NCBI GenBank assembly: GCA_027493885.1
Contig: JAOSJZ010000001.1
Span: forward strand, 1,488,001-1,552,000
Reading direction: 5' to 3'
Source of the DNA: Gaiella sp.
GTDB lineage: Bacteria; Actinomycetota; Thermoleophilia; Gaiellales; Gaiellaceae
DNA length: 64,000 nt
Within the stretch, counting starts at the first letter, position 1, and every line of letters begins with the position of its first letter. Position numbers and translations under genes: made by a program. Positions 57,436 through 64,000 of the stretch are shown here, piece after piece. The notes below the pieces were generated by a model. That model ran no database searches and had not been told where the DNA came from. It worked only from the letters and a program-made list of their open reading frames with translations.

Positions 57436-57540
57436 CCGGGGACTGGCACCGAAGGTGCCTGTCCAAAGCGACGGCGAGGCCACGCGCGTGTGCTCCACGC
57501 ACGCGTCACCGGGGTCAGGCACCTGTGGGTGCCAGACCCC
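57436..57540. repeat. REPIN-like pair of hairpins (family 3, copy 2)
   Basis: Hairpin A (57436-57464): CCGGGGACTGGCACC / GGTGCCTGTCC. Hairpin B (57511-57540): GGGGTCAGGCACC / GGTGCCAGACCCC. Same two units, same order and orientation as at 49611-49688, but 46 bp apart instead of 16. It fills the gap between two minus-strand genes. Confidence 0.78.
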
Positions 57541-57543
57541 GTA

Positions 57544-57834
57544 CTACTCGCGCATGAAGCCCTGGCGGGCGGCGGAGACCAGCGCGACGGCCTCCGGGAA
57601 CAGGATGCGCATCGCGTCGCGCAGCTGGAGCGACTGCTCCTCGGGCGTTCCCGACGGCGTGACCTGCGCGAGCGCCGCCTGCGTGAGCTCGACGGCGGTC
57701 GAGAGCGTCAGCGTCGCGAACTGCTCCCGCTGCGCCTCCTTGACGCCCTCCGCCTGCTGCTCGGCGAAGTCGCGCAACCCCCGCAGGATCTCCTCCGGGT
57801 CACCGCCGAACGGAAAGAAGCCCCCACCTTCCAT
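57544..57834 (-). CDS. Small hypothetical protein, 96 aa
   Basis: Unrecognised. MEGGGFFPFGGDPEEILRGL then two long amphipathic helices (LRDFAEQQAEGVKEAQREQF; STAVELTQAALAQVTP), possibly a small helical bundle. The glycine-rich FFPFGGDPEE opening is unusual and may be diagnostic of a conserved family. ATG 57834, 3 bp downstream of the next gene's stop, suggesting a two-gene operon. Confidence 0.7.
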   Translation of the reverse strand: MEGGGFFPFGGDPEEILRGLRDFAEQQAEGVKEAQREQFATLTLSTAVELTQAALAQVTPSGTPEEQSLQLRDAMRILFPEAVALVSAARQGFMRE

Positions 57835-57837
57835 GCC

Positions 57838-58413
57838 TCAAGGGTAGTCGAGGGAGCCCCGATAGGCTGCCGCGACGTCCGCCCAGAGGGCATCCGCGAC
57901 CTCGACGGCGCTCCGCATGGCCTCGGTGAACGGCGACGGCGCCGTCGGGTCGAGCGCCAGCTCGAGCCGGCGGACGGCCCGGCCGATCTCGTCGAGCCGC
58001 TCGGGGGAGGCAACGTGGGGCGGCGCCCCGAGGACGTGCTGGAGGTCCCGCGCCGCGTCCTCGGCCTCGTCGATCCCTTCCGGCGCCTCCGTGATCCGGA
58101 GCGCGACGAGCCGGGCCCGCAGCTCGTCGAGGTCGCCGGGGAAGCTGGACTCCTCGGCGACCTCGCAGAGCGCAGCGATCGAGACCGCCTCGCGCACGTC
58201 GCGCTCCGACCTCACCGGCTCGCCGTGGGCATCGAGCGCGAGCCAGGAGCGTTCCCCCGCCTGCGACTCGAACGCGCACACGTAGACGCGGTGCCCCCCG
58301 GCGGGCTCGGTGGCCAGCACCCCGGTCACGACCGTGCCGTCGCGGTGGCCCGCGGCTGCCGCGATACGCTCGAGGTCGTCGGCGAGTGGCACCGTGCCAG
58401 GATACGGTCGCAT
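57838..58413 (-). CDS. Hypothetical protein, 191 aa
   Basis: Not recognised. Alpha/beta N-terminal part (TVVTGVLATEPAGGHRVYVC, then GERSWLALDAHGEPV) and a helical C-terminal half ending ALWADVAAAYRGSLDYP. No signal peptide or membrane segment. ATG 58413 shares a CATG with the divergent methyltransferase ATG at 58412, so neither gene has room for a leader; a leaderless message is likely. Confidence 0.7.
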   Translation of the reverse strand: MRPYPGTVPLADDLERIAAAAGHRDGTVVTGVLATEPAGGHRVYVCAFESQAGERSWLALDAHGEPVRSERDVREAVSIAALCEVAEESSFPGDLDELRARLVALRITEAPEGIDEAEDAARDLQHVLGAPPHVASPERLDEIGRAVRRLELALDPTAPSPFTEAMRSAVEVADALWADVAAAYRGSLDYP

Positions 58414-59110
58414 GGTCTCCGAGCGACGCCGCCATGCCCGGGCGCTCTTCGCGCCGCTCGGGCCGACCTACGACCGGGTCGGCGCCGTGCTCTCGTTCGG
58501 GCAGGATCCGCGCTGGCGGCGCTTCCTCGTCTCCCGGCTGCCGGTCGACGGCGGGCACGTGCTCGACGTCGCGACGGGCACGGGGCTCGTCGCGGCGGCC
58601 CTGCTCGAGCGCGAGTTCCGGGTCACCGGCCTGGACCAGAGCACGGAGATGCTCGCCCGTGCGCGCGAGCGGTTCGGCGGCCGGGTCGAGCTCGTCGAAG
58701 CGTCCGCCGACGAGCTGCCGTTCCCGGATGCGACGTTCGACCACCTGACCTTCACCTACCTCCTGCGCTACGTCGACGATCCCGGGGCCACGCTGCGCGA
58801 GCTCGCGCGCGTGGTGCGGCCCGGCGGCACGGTCGCGATGCTCGAGTTCGGTGTCCCGCACGGGCTCTGGCGGCCGCCCTGGGAGCTGTGGGTCGGCGTC
58901 GGGCTGCCCCTCGCCGGCAGGCTGATCTCGTCCGGGTGGCACGAGGTAGGGCGTTTTCTCGGGCCGTCCATCCGCGGCTTTCACGAGACGTACCCCGAGA
59001 CGGCGCTCCTCGCGCTCTGGCGGGACGCCGGCATCGTCGAGGTTCGGTCCCGCCGCCTGAGCCTCGGCGGCGGCCTCGTCATGTGGGGACGGCTCGAAAG
59101 TGGCAAGTAA
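58412..59110 (+). CDS. MenG/UbiE-type methyltransferase
   Basis: 232 residues. SAM motif I VLDVATGTGLVAAALL; the N-terminal PTYDRVGAVLSFGQDPRWRR and the central TFTYLLRYVDDPGATLREL plus RPGGTVAMLEFGVP match demethylmenaquinone/ubiquinone methyltransferases. Probably acts on a quinone head group; the next gene is a membrane protein that may be a prenyltransferase relative, consistent with quinone work but not proof. ATG 58412. The TAA stop is inside a family-2 palindrome. Confidence 0.85.
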   Translation: MVSERRRHARALFAPLGPTYDRVGAVLSFGQDPRWRRFLVSRLPVDGGHVLDVATGTGLVAAALLEREFRVTGLDQSTEMLARARERFGGRVELVEASADELPFPDATFDHLTFTYLLRYVDDPGATLRELARVVRPGGTVAMLEFGVPHGLWRPPWELWVGVGLPLAGRLISSGWHEVGRFLGPSIRGFHETYPETALLALWRDAGIVEVRSRRLSLGGGLVMWGRLESGK

Positions 59111-59124
59111 CAGTCTGTTGCTTG
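59104..59124. repeat. Palindromic repeat, family 2 (copy 3)
   Basis: CAAGTAACAG-T-CTGTTGCTTG. It contains the TAA stop (59108-59110) of the methyltransferase gene and lies 34 bp before the next GTG start. Confidence 0.72.
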
Positions 59125-59158
59125 GCGCCCTCTGCGGCGTCGGTGGACGGGGCGTCGC

Positions 59159-59878
59159 GTGACGGCGCCGGCGTTCTACGCGCTCCGGCCCGGCGGCTGG
59201 CGGGACTACGTCACCTTGCTCCACCTGCCCTACACGGCGTGGCACCTGTCGTACGTCGTGGTCGGCGGCTGCCTCGCGGCGACCGTCGACTGGGGGGTGC
59301 TCGGGCTCACAGTGGTCGCCTTCGCCCTCGCGATGGGCGTCGGCGCGCACGCGCTCGACGAGCTGAACGGGCGACCGCTCGGGACGCACATCCCGGCGAA
59401 GGTGCTCGTCGGGCTGGCGGCCGGCTCCGTGGGGGTCGCGTGCGCGGTCGGAATCGCCGTCGCGGTCGAGCGCACGCTCTGGATCGTGCCGCTCGTCGCG
59501 CTCGGCGCGGCGCTCGTGCCGGTGTACAACCTCGAGCTCCTCGGCGGCAGAGCGCACACCGACCTCGGGTTCGCGCTCTCGTGGGGCGCGTTCCCGGCGA
59601 TCACGGCGTTCGTCGCGCAGGCGGGCTCTCTGCGGGCGGAGGGGCTTCTTGCAGCCGGCTGGGCCACCGTGCTCTCGCTCGCCCAGCGCCGCCTCTCGAC
59701 GCCCGTGCGCCGCCTTCGCCGTGAGGTCACCTCGGTCGAGGGCGGGCTCGTTCGCAGCGACGGCGCGCGCAAGCCGCTCGACAGGGAGGCGCTCACGGCG
59801 CCGGCGGAAGCGGCGCTCCGACTGCTCGCGGCTGCCTCCGCCCTGCTCGCGGCGACGCTCGTGACGCTCCGCATCTGA
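59159..59878 (+). CDS. Polytopic membrane protein, possibly UbiA-related
   Basis: 239 residues, about seven transmembrane segments. The loop AHALDELNGRPLGTHIP has an aspartate-containing motif reminiscent of UbiA-family prenyltransferases (which normally have NDxxD), but the second aspartate motif is not visible, so this is a tentative relation. A charged insertion (RRLRREVTSVEGGLVRSDGA) precedes the last helix. GTG 59159. Adjacent to a MenG/UbiE-type gene. Confidence 0.6.
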   Translation: MTAPAFYALRPGGWRDYVTLLHLPYTAWHLSYVVVGGCLAATVDWGVLGLTVVAFALAMGVGAHALDELNGRPLGTHIPAKVLVGLAAGSVGVACAVGIAVAVERTLWIVPLVALGAALVPVYNLELLGGRAHTDLGFALSWGAFPAITAFVAQAGSLRAEGLLAAGWATVLSLAQRRLSTPVRRLRREVTSVEGGLVRSDGARKPLDREALTAPAEAALRLLAAASALLAATLVTLRI

Positions 59879-59901
59879 GAGCAAGGCTCTACCCTGCAGC
59901 C

Positions 59902-60816
59902 GTGACCGTCTGGATCCTCGCCGCCGCGCTCGCCGCCGCAGTCGTGCTCGCCGGCGCCCTGTGGGCGGCGCTGCGCAGGGCGCGCAGCGCAGCGACCGCG
60001 ACCTCGCGACTCGTGGACGAGGCGCGCAGGGCCGTGCGCGACGCGGTCAGCGAGGAGACGGCCGCGCACGTCGAGGAGATTCGCCGCGTGCTCGCGCGCG
60101 AGCGGGCGGAGACTGCGTCGCTCCTCGCGGCCGAGGAGCGCCGGCTCGCGGAGGAGCGGCGCGCCGTCTTCACCGAGCGGGCCCGGCGTACCGGCGAGGC
60201 GCTCGCCGACGAGCTGGCCCGCACGGAGCGGCGGCTCGAGGAGCGTCTTCGCGCGTTCGCGGACGACCTCGACCGTGCCCAGCGTCACCTCGAAGCGCAG
60301 CTCCAGGCGCTCGGACAGCGATACCGGCAGGCGATCGCGGACGTAGAGGCGCGCCTCGAGGCCGAGTCCGCCGAGCTCGGGTCGACGGCCGACGAGCAGC
60401 GCAAGACGGTCCTGCGCCTCCGCGAGGAGCTCGAGCGTGCCGCCGGGCAGGCGGTCACCGAGGCGCTCGACGAGCTCGAGGCCCAGACGCTCGAGCGGCG
60501 GCGGGCGATCGACGAGATCACGGAGCGTCTCCGCCAGCGCGAGCAGGCGGTCGCCGACTCGATCGAGCGCGCGGAATCGGACGTCCGCGGCCGGCTCGAC
60601 GTCGTCCTCGTCGAGTGGGAGCGCCGCCAGACGGAGCGCCTCGAGCGCGTCACCGACCGCGAGGTCGAGCGGCATGCGCAGATCGCGATGCAGGCCCTCG
60701 ACGAGCGGTTCCGCGAGGCCCGCGAGGAGGCTGCGACGCGACTCCAGCGCGAGCTCGAGCGGGCCGTCGAGCTCCTCGCCCGCGAGGAGCTGGCGCAGCG
60801 CCTCGACGCACGCTGA
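59902..60816 (+). CDS. Membrane-anchored coiled-coil protein
   Basis: 304 residues. One N-terminal transmembrane helix (TVWILAAALAAAVVLAGALW) followed by about 270 residues of nearly continuous coiled coil rich in Glu, Arg and Ala. No catalytic motif. Architecture recalls actinobacterial cell-envelope scaffold proteins, but no family is recognised. GTG 59902. Confidence 0.75.
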   Translation: MTVWILAAALAAAVVLAGALWAALRRARSAATATSRLVDEARRAVRDAVSEETAAHVEEIRRVLARERAETASLLAAEERRLAEERRAVFTERARRTGEALADELARTERRLEERLRAFADDLDRAQRHLEAQLQALGQRYRQAIADVEARLEAESAELGSTADEQRKTVLRLREELERAAGQAVTEALDELEAQTLERRRAIDEITERLRQREQAVADSIERAESDVRGRLDVVLVEWERRQTERLERVTDREVERHAQIAMQALDERFREAREEAATRLQRELERAVELLAREELAQRLDAR

Positions 60817-60890
60817 CCCCGAGACTCGAAGCCGCCGCCAACTTTCCGGCGGTAGGAATCGTCAAAGCCAGCACGAATCCCCCGTGCATC

Positions 60891-61094
60891 ATGGCCGAGG
60901 CGACCGAGACACCCGTGTGGCGCGAGGACGAGCAGTCCAAGGTCGAGAGCTGGCGCCTGCACGTGCTGATCGAGGCCGGCTTCCCGCTGCCGCTCGCGGA
61001 GCGGCTGGCGGCGAGCGACGTCGATCTCCACGCGTGCGTCCAGCTCGTCCGCAAGGGCTGCAGCCCCGTGACCGCTACAGAGATCCTGCTGTAA
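60891..61094 (+). CDS. Small hypothetical protein, 67 aa
   Basis: WRLHVLIEAGFPLPLAERLA, DLHACVQLVRKGCSPVTATE and a terminal ILL form a compact helical protein resembling small conserved actinobacterial proteins of unknown function. ATG 60891. It stands alone between the coiled-coil gene and xseA. Confidence 0.75.
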   Translation: MAEATETPVWREDEQSKVESWRLHVLIEAGFPLPLAERLAASDVDLHACVQLVRKGCSPVTATEILL

Positions 61095-61218
61095 GGGCCG
61101 CGGCTTCGAGCCGTCGGCGGTCCGACGATCTCCCGGACGCCAGGCTCGCCGGCTACGATCGCCCCTCGGCCGGCCGGCCCGTCGCGGAAGCACGATCCCA
61201 GGATGCCGGTCGAGCCGC

Positions 61219-62382
61219 GTGCAATACGCTCACGGCGTGTCGGTGGCTCCCGCCGAGCGCAGGGTCTACGGCGTCGCCGAGTTCAACCGGCGGCTCGCGA
61301 CGTACCTCGCACGCGTACGGGACGTCTGGGTCGAGGGCGAGGTGTCCGAGCTCCGTCGAAGCGCTGCCTGGGCGACCGTGTTCCTCACGCTGAAGGACGC
61401 ACGCACGGGCGCCTGCCTCGCGGTGACGATGGCGCGACGGCGCTTCGACCTGATCGAGCCGCCGCTCGCGGAGGGCGAGCGTGTCCAGGCGAACGGAGCG
61501 CTGCAGCTCTACGAGGCGCGCGGCGAGGTCAGCTTCCGCGCCGCGGCGATCGAGCGGGTCGGCGCCGGCGGCCATGCGGCAGCGCTCGCCCGCCTCCGCG
61601 CGGCGCTCGCGGCGGAGGGGCTGTTCGCGCCAGAGCGCAAGCGGCGACTACCGCGTTTCCCGCGCGCGGTCGCGCTGCTCACCGGCACCGACGCCGCCGC
61701 GCGTGGTGACGTCGTCGCCGCGATCGGCGCGCGCTTTCCCGCCGTTCGACTCGTGATCGCCGAGACTCGGGTCCAGGGGCCCTCCGCACCAGCCGCGATC
61801 GTCTCGACGCTCGCACGGGTCGCGTCCCACCCCGAGGTCGACGTCGTGATCCTCGCGCGTGGCGGCGGCAGCTTCGAGGACCTGCTCCCGTTCAGCGACG
61901 AGCGTGTCGTGCGCGCCGTGGCCGCCTGTCCCGTTCCCGTCGTTTCGGCGGTCGGACACGAGCAGGACGAGCCGCTCTGCGATCTCGCGGCGGACGTGCG
62001 CGCGCCGACTCCGACGGCGGCGGCCCGGCTCGTCGTGCCCGATCTCGACGAGCTGCGCGGCAGGCTCGATCGTGCCCGCGACCGGCTCGCCGCCGGACCC
62101 GCGCGGCTCCTCGAGCGCGACCGGACGCGTGTCGAGCGTATGGGCGAGCGGCTTCGCGCCGCGCCCGGTCTGCTCCTCGAGCGGCGACGCGCGGCCCTCG
62201 ATCGCTCGTCGGCGCGCCTCGGGGCGCTCTCGCCGCTCGCGACGCTCGCCCGCGGCTATGCGATCGTCCGCGCCGGCGGCGAGGTCGTCCGCGACGCCCG
62301 GTCGGTCGCGGCGGGCGGCGTCGTCGGCGTCCAGCTGGCCAGCGGCTCGCTCGCCGCGCGCGTCGAGGAGGTACGGCCGTGA
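61219..62382 (+). CDS. xseA: Exodeoxyribonuclease VII large subunit
   Basis: 387 residues, short for XseA (usually 400-450). OB domain: YGVAEFNRRLATYLARVRDV and VWVEGEVSELRRS. Catalytic region: AARGDVVAAIGARFPAVRLV, VDVVILARGGGSFEDLLPFS, VVSAVGHEQDEPLCDLAADV and RAPTPTAAA, all conserved. GTG 61219; a GTG six codons later is an alternative. Overlaps xseB by GTGA. Confidence 0.95.
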   Translation: MQYAHGVSVAPAERRVYGVAEFNRRLATYLARVRDVWVEGEVSELRRSAAWATVFLTLKDARTGACLAVTMARRRFDLIEPPLAEGERVQANGALQLYEARGEVSFRAAAIERVGAGGHAAALARLRAALAAEGLFAPERKRRLPRFPRAVALLTGTDAAARGDVVAAIGARFPAVRLVIAETRVQGPSAPAAIVSTLARVASHPEVDVVILARGGGSFEDLLPFSDERVVRAVAACPVPVVSAVGHEQDEPLCDLAADVRAPTPTAAARLVVPDLDELRGRLDRARDRLAAGPARLLERDRTRVERMGERLRAAPGLLLERRRAALDRSSARLGALSPLATLARGYAIVRAGGEVVRDARSVAAGGVVGVQLASGSLAARVEEVRP

Positions 62383-62606
62383 GCCCCGAGCCCACGTTCG
62401 AGGAGCTCCAGCGCGAGCTCGACGAGCTCGTCGCGCGGCTCGAGCGCGGCGACGTCCCGCTCGACGAGGCGCTCGCGCTCTGGCGGCGAGGCAACGAGCT
62501 CTACCGCGCCTGCGTCGAGCGGCTCGATCGCGCCGAGCTCGAGATCGAGGAGCTGCGCTCGGGCGACCCTCCCGCTGCGCGTGACAGCGACGCGCCGACA
62601 GGGTAA
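62379..62606 (+). CDS. xseB: Exodeoxyribonuclease VII small subunit
   Basis: 75 residues. TFEELQRELDELVARLERGD and LDEALALWRRGNELYRACVE are the two conserved helices of XseB, which wraps around XseA. GTG 62379 overlaps the xseA stop; translationally coupled. Confidence 0.95.
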   Translation: MSPEPTFEELQRELDELVARLERGDVPLDEALALWRRGNELYRACVERLDRAELEIEELRSGDPPAARDSDAPTG

Positions 62607-62616
62607 GGTCGCCGCC

Positions 62617-63027
62617 ATGGCACAGCCGAGCCCCGACCTGATCCGCGGCATCCCGATCTTCTCCGATCTCGACGACCCGTCGATCTCCCAGCTCGCGACC
62701 GACTTCATCGAGCGCGAGTTCGAGGCCGGCCAGGCGATCGCGACGGAGGGCGAGGGAGGGCTCAACTTCTTCGTCGTCGAGAGCGGCACCGCCGACGTGT
62801 CGGTGGGCGGCAAGCAGGTCGGATCGCTCGGGCCGGGCGCGTCGTTCGGCGAGATCGCCCTCGTCGACAAGTCGGCTCGCTCGGCGACCGTCACGGCGAC
62901 CTCGCGCCTGCGTGCCTTCGCGCTTCCCGTGTGGAGCTTTCGGAGCTTCGCGGAGTCCCGTCCGACCGTGACGTGGAAGCTGCTCGAGCTGCTCGCGGAG
63001 CGGCTCCGCGCCGCCGAGCAACGGTAG
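62617..63027 (+). CDS. Cyclic nucleotide-binding domain protein
   Basis: 136 residues, a single cNMP-binding (Crp-type) domain with no helix-turn-helix. Phosphate-binding cassette: GASFGEIALVDKSARSATVT, with an Arg but a Lys-Ser-Ala insertion compared with the Crp consensus. Probably a small sensor; partner unknown. ATG 62617. Confidence 0.85.
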   Translation: MAQPSPDLIRGIPIFSDLDDPSISQLATDFIEREFEAGQAIATEGEGGLNFFVVESGTADVSVGGKQVGSLGPGASFGEIALVDKSARSATVTATSRLRAFALPVWSFRSFAESRPTVTWKLLELLAERLRAAEQR

Positions 63028-63039
63028 GAGCCGGCCGCG

Positions 63040-63627
63040 GTGGACGCCGCGTCGGATGCCGAGCTGGTCGAGCGCTGCCGCGCGGGCGACGACGTCGCCT
63101 GGGCGGCGCTCGTCGATCGCTACGCCCGCTATGTGCACGCAATCCTGACGCGCGTCTACCGCCTCGGGCAACACGACGCCGAGGACGTGTTCCAGGAGGT
63201 CTTCGCACGGATCTTCGAGCGGCTCGACACGCTTCGCGACACCGATGCGCTGCGGCCGTGGATCGCCCAGACCGCCCGCAACTGCGCGGTCGACGCGCTC
63301 CGCCGCTCCGGGCGCGAGGTGCCCGTCGACGAGGTTCCCGAGGGCGCAGACGACGGTCTCGCGCGGCTCGACGAGGCGCTCACGGTGCACGCGGCGCTCG
63401 ACCGGCTCTCGCCCGAGTGCCACGAGATCCTCGACCGCTTCTTCTGCCGGGACGAGAGCTACCGCACGATCGGGGCCGAGCTCGGGCTCCCCGCGGGCAC
63501 GATCGCGAGCCGGATCGCGCGCTGCCTCTCGCGCCTTCGCGACGTCCTCGATCCCGGCGCGGGGAGAGCCCGGGGAAGAAAGTCGGCCCCTTCGACGTCG
63601 GGTATGCAGGTGGAAGAACGACGATGA
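63040..63627 (+). CDS. ECF-type RNA polymerase sigma factor
   Basis: 195 residues. Region 2: ARYVHAILTRVYRLGQHDAE and DVFQEVFARIFERLDTLRD, with RPWIAQTARNCAVDALRR (region 2.4). Region 4: SYRTIGAELGLPAGTIASRI (helix-turn-helix). The tail ends in RKSAPSTSGMQVEERR. GTG 63040, 12 bp after the cNMP gene; ATGA overlap with the next gene. Confidence 0.9.
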   Translation: MDAASDAELVERCRAGDDVAWAALVDRYARYVHAILTRVYRLGQHDAEDVFQEVFARIFERLDTLRDTDALRPWIAQTARNCAVDALRRSGREVPVDEVPEGADDGLARLDEALTVHAALDRLSPECHEILDRFFCRDESYRTIGAELGLPAGTIASRIARCLSRLRDVLDPGAGRARGRKSAPSTSGMQVEERR

Positions 63628-63869
63628 CGCCCGAGGAACGAATCGCCGAGCTCCTGCGTGCCGTGCCCGCGCCGCCACAGGGATGGGTGGAGGCCGCGAA
63701 GGAGCTGCCCCGGACGAGCCGGGAGCTGGACGCGATCCTCGAGCGCGTCGAGCAGGCAGAGCGTCTGCGCGAGCTCGCCGTCCGCGAGCTCGAGGAGCTG
63801 CTCCGCGCCGAGGGCGTCGAGCCGACGCCGGCCGTCGTCTCCCACCTGCGCCGCCGTCTCGCGTCGTGA
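63624..63869 (+). CDS. Small protein following the sigma factor, 81 aa
   Basis: Helical, acidic/basic (RTSRELDAILERVEQAERLR), no transmembrane helix and no zinc-binding anti-sigma motif (HxxxCxxC). The ATGA overlap with the sigma gene suggests coupled translation, so it may be a modulator, but this is inference. ATG 63624. Confidence 0.7.
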   Translation: MTPEERIAELLRAVPAPPQGWVEAAKELPRTSRELDAILERVEQAERLRELAVRELEELLRAEGVEPTPAVVSHLRRRLAS

Positions 63870-64000
63870 CGGCCGCGACGACGGGGCTCCAGCTCGCGGC
63901 GCTTCCGGTCGGACGCCTGCACGACGTGCTCGCGCAGGCCGGGCCGGGGCCTGCCGGCGGATCCGCTGCCGCGATCGCCACCACGATGGCGTCCGGCCTC
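63866..64000 (+). CDS. Start of a cyclodeaminase/cyclohydrolase (FTCD-C) family gene
   Basis: The GTG at 63866 overlaps the preceding stop by GTGA. The 45 visible residues (LAALPVGRLHDVLAQAGPGP, then AGGSAAAIATTMASGL) match the N-terminal PGGGSAAA-type loop of formiminotetrahydrofolate cyclodeaminases and relatives. The gene runs off the window edge, so the catalytic region is not visible. Confidence 0.65.
   Translation, partial: MTAATTGLQLAALPVGRLHDVLAQAGPGPAGGSAAAIATTMASGL

Overview
The window is very GC-rich, almost gap-free DNA with many GTG and a few TTG starts and many 1-4 nt gene overlaps. Gene content and order (rplM-rpsI-glmM-glmS, then further on acpS-nnr-alr; murI-rph-rdgB; guaB-guaA) point to an actinobacterium. 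The style (short palindromic repeats, FabL-type enoyl reductase, NAD-linked formate dehydrogenase) suggests a deep-branching class such as Thermoleophilia; that placement is inference. No rRNA, tRNA, CRISPR array, prophage or intact transposase was seen.

Layout. 1-6.5 kb: end of a short-chain dehydrogenase, an AAA ATPase, a methyltransferase, and alr, nnr, acpS and a HAD phosphatase on the minus strand. 6.5-7.7 kb: arfB and birA. 7.66-9.31 kb: a small accessory segment (AlbA_2 remnant and a secreted HExxH protein) bracketed by two copies of one palindrome. 9.3-15.4 kb: a minus-strand formate dehydrogenase operon, fdhD-mobA-fdhA-(NuoE-NuoF fusion)-FeS subunit. Its catalytic subunit has an in-frame TGA (selenocysteine) followed by a textbook SECIS hairpin, and its N-terminal [4Fe-4S] domain is encoded instead at the end of the last gene of the operon. 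15.4-17.2 kb: hipBA with three evenly spaced operators, next to a second diverged copy of the 3' end of glmS. The formate dehydrogenase/hipBA block sits where glmS and acpS would be near neighbours in many actinobacteria, so it looks like an island at the glmS 3' end.

17.2-22.3 kb: glmS, glmM, rpsI, rplM and a VapBC module. 22.3-26.4 kb: an RDD protein and a giant DUF2339 membrane protein. 26.5-31.2 kb: acylphosphatase, then a TPP riboswitch controlling thiN and a thiamine ABC transporter (thiBPQ). 31.2-39.5 kb: guaA, guaB, a PfkB-type sugar kinase, a D,D-carboxypeptidase, pyrF, a DEDDh/GIY-YIG nuclease with a LexA box at its promoter, and HU. 39.5-46.6 kb: pyrE, yihY, rdgB-rph-murI, a LivJ-like binding protein, a secreted protein and a DUF72 protein. 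46.6-49.6 kb: an MMPL exporter divergent from a TetR repressor around a clear operator. 49.6-59 kb: small metabolic enzymes, fabL, EamA and CDF transporters, proline dehydrogenase and a MenG/UbiE methyltransferase. 59-64 kb: membrane and coiled-coil proteins, xseAB, a cNMP-domain protein, an ECF sigma factor and the start of a cyclodeaminase-type gene.

Three families of short palindromic repeat recur (GTCCGAC...GTCGGAC; GCAACAGTCTGTTGC; paired GGCACC/GGTGCC hairpins resembling REPINs), often overlapping start or stop codons. At least eleven single-base indels, most of them in homopolymers and some in essential genes such as rpsI, look like sequencing or assembly errors; the TGA in fdhA is different in kind. 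Coordinates for frameshifted genes below span the inferred whole gene.
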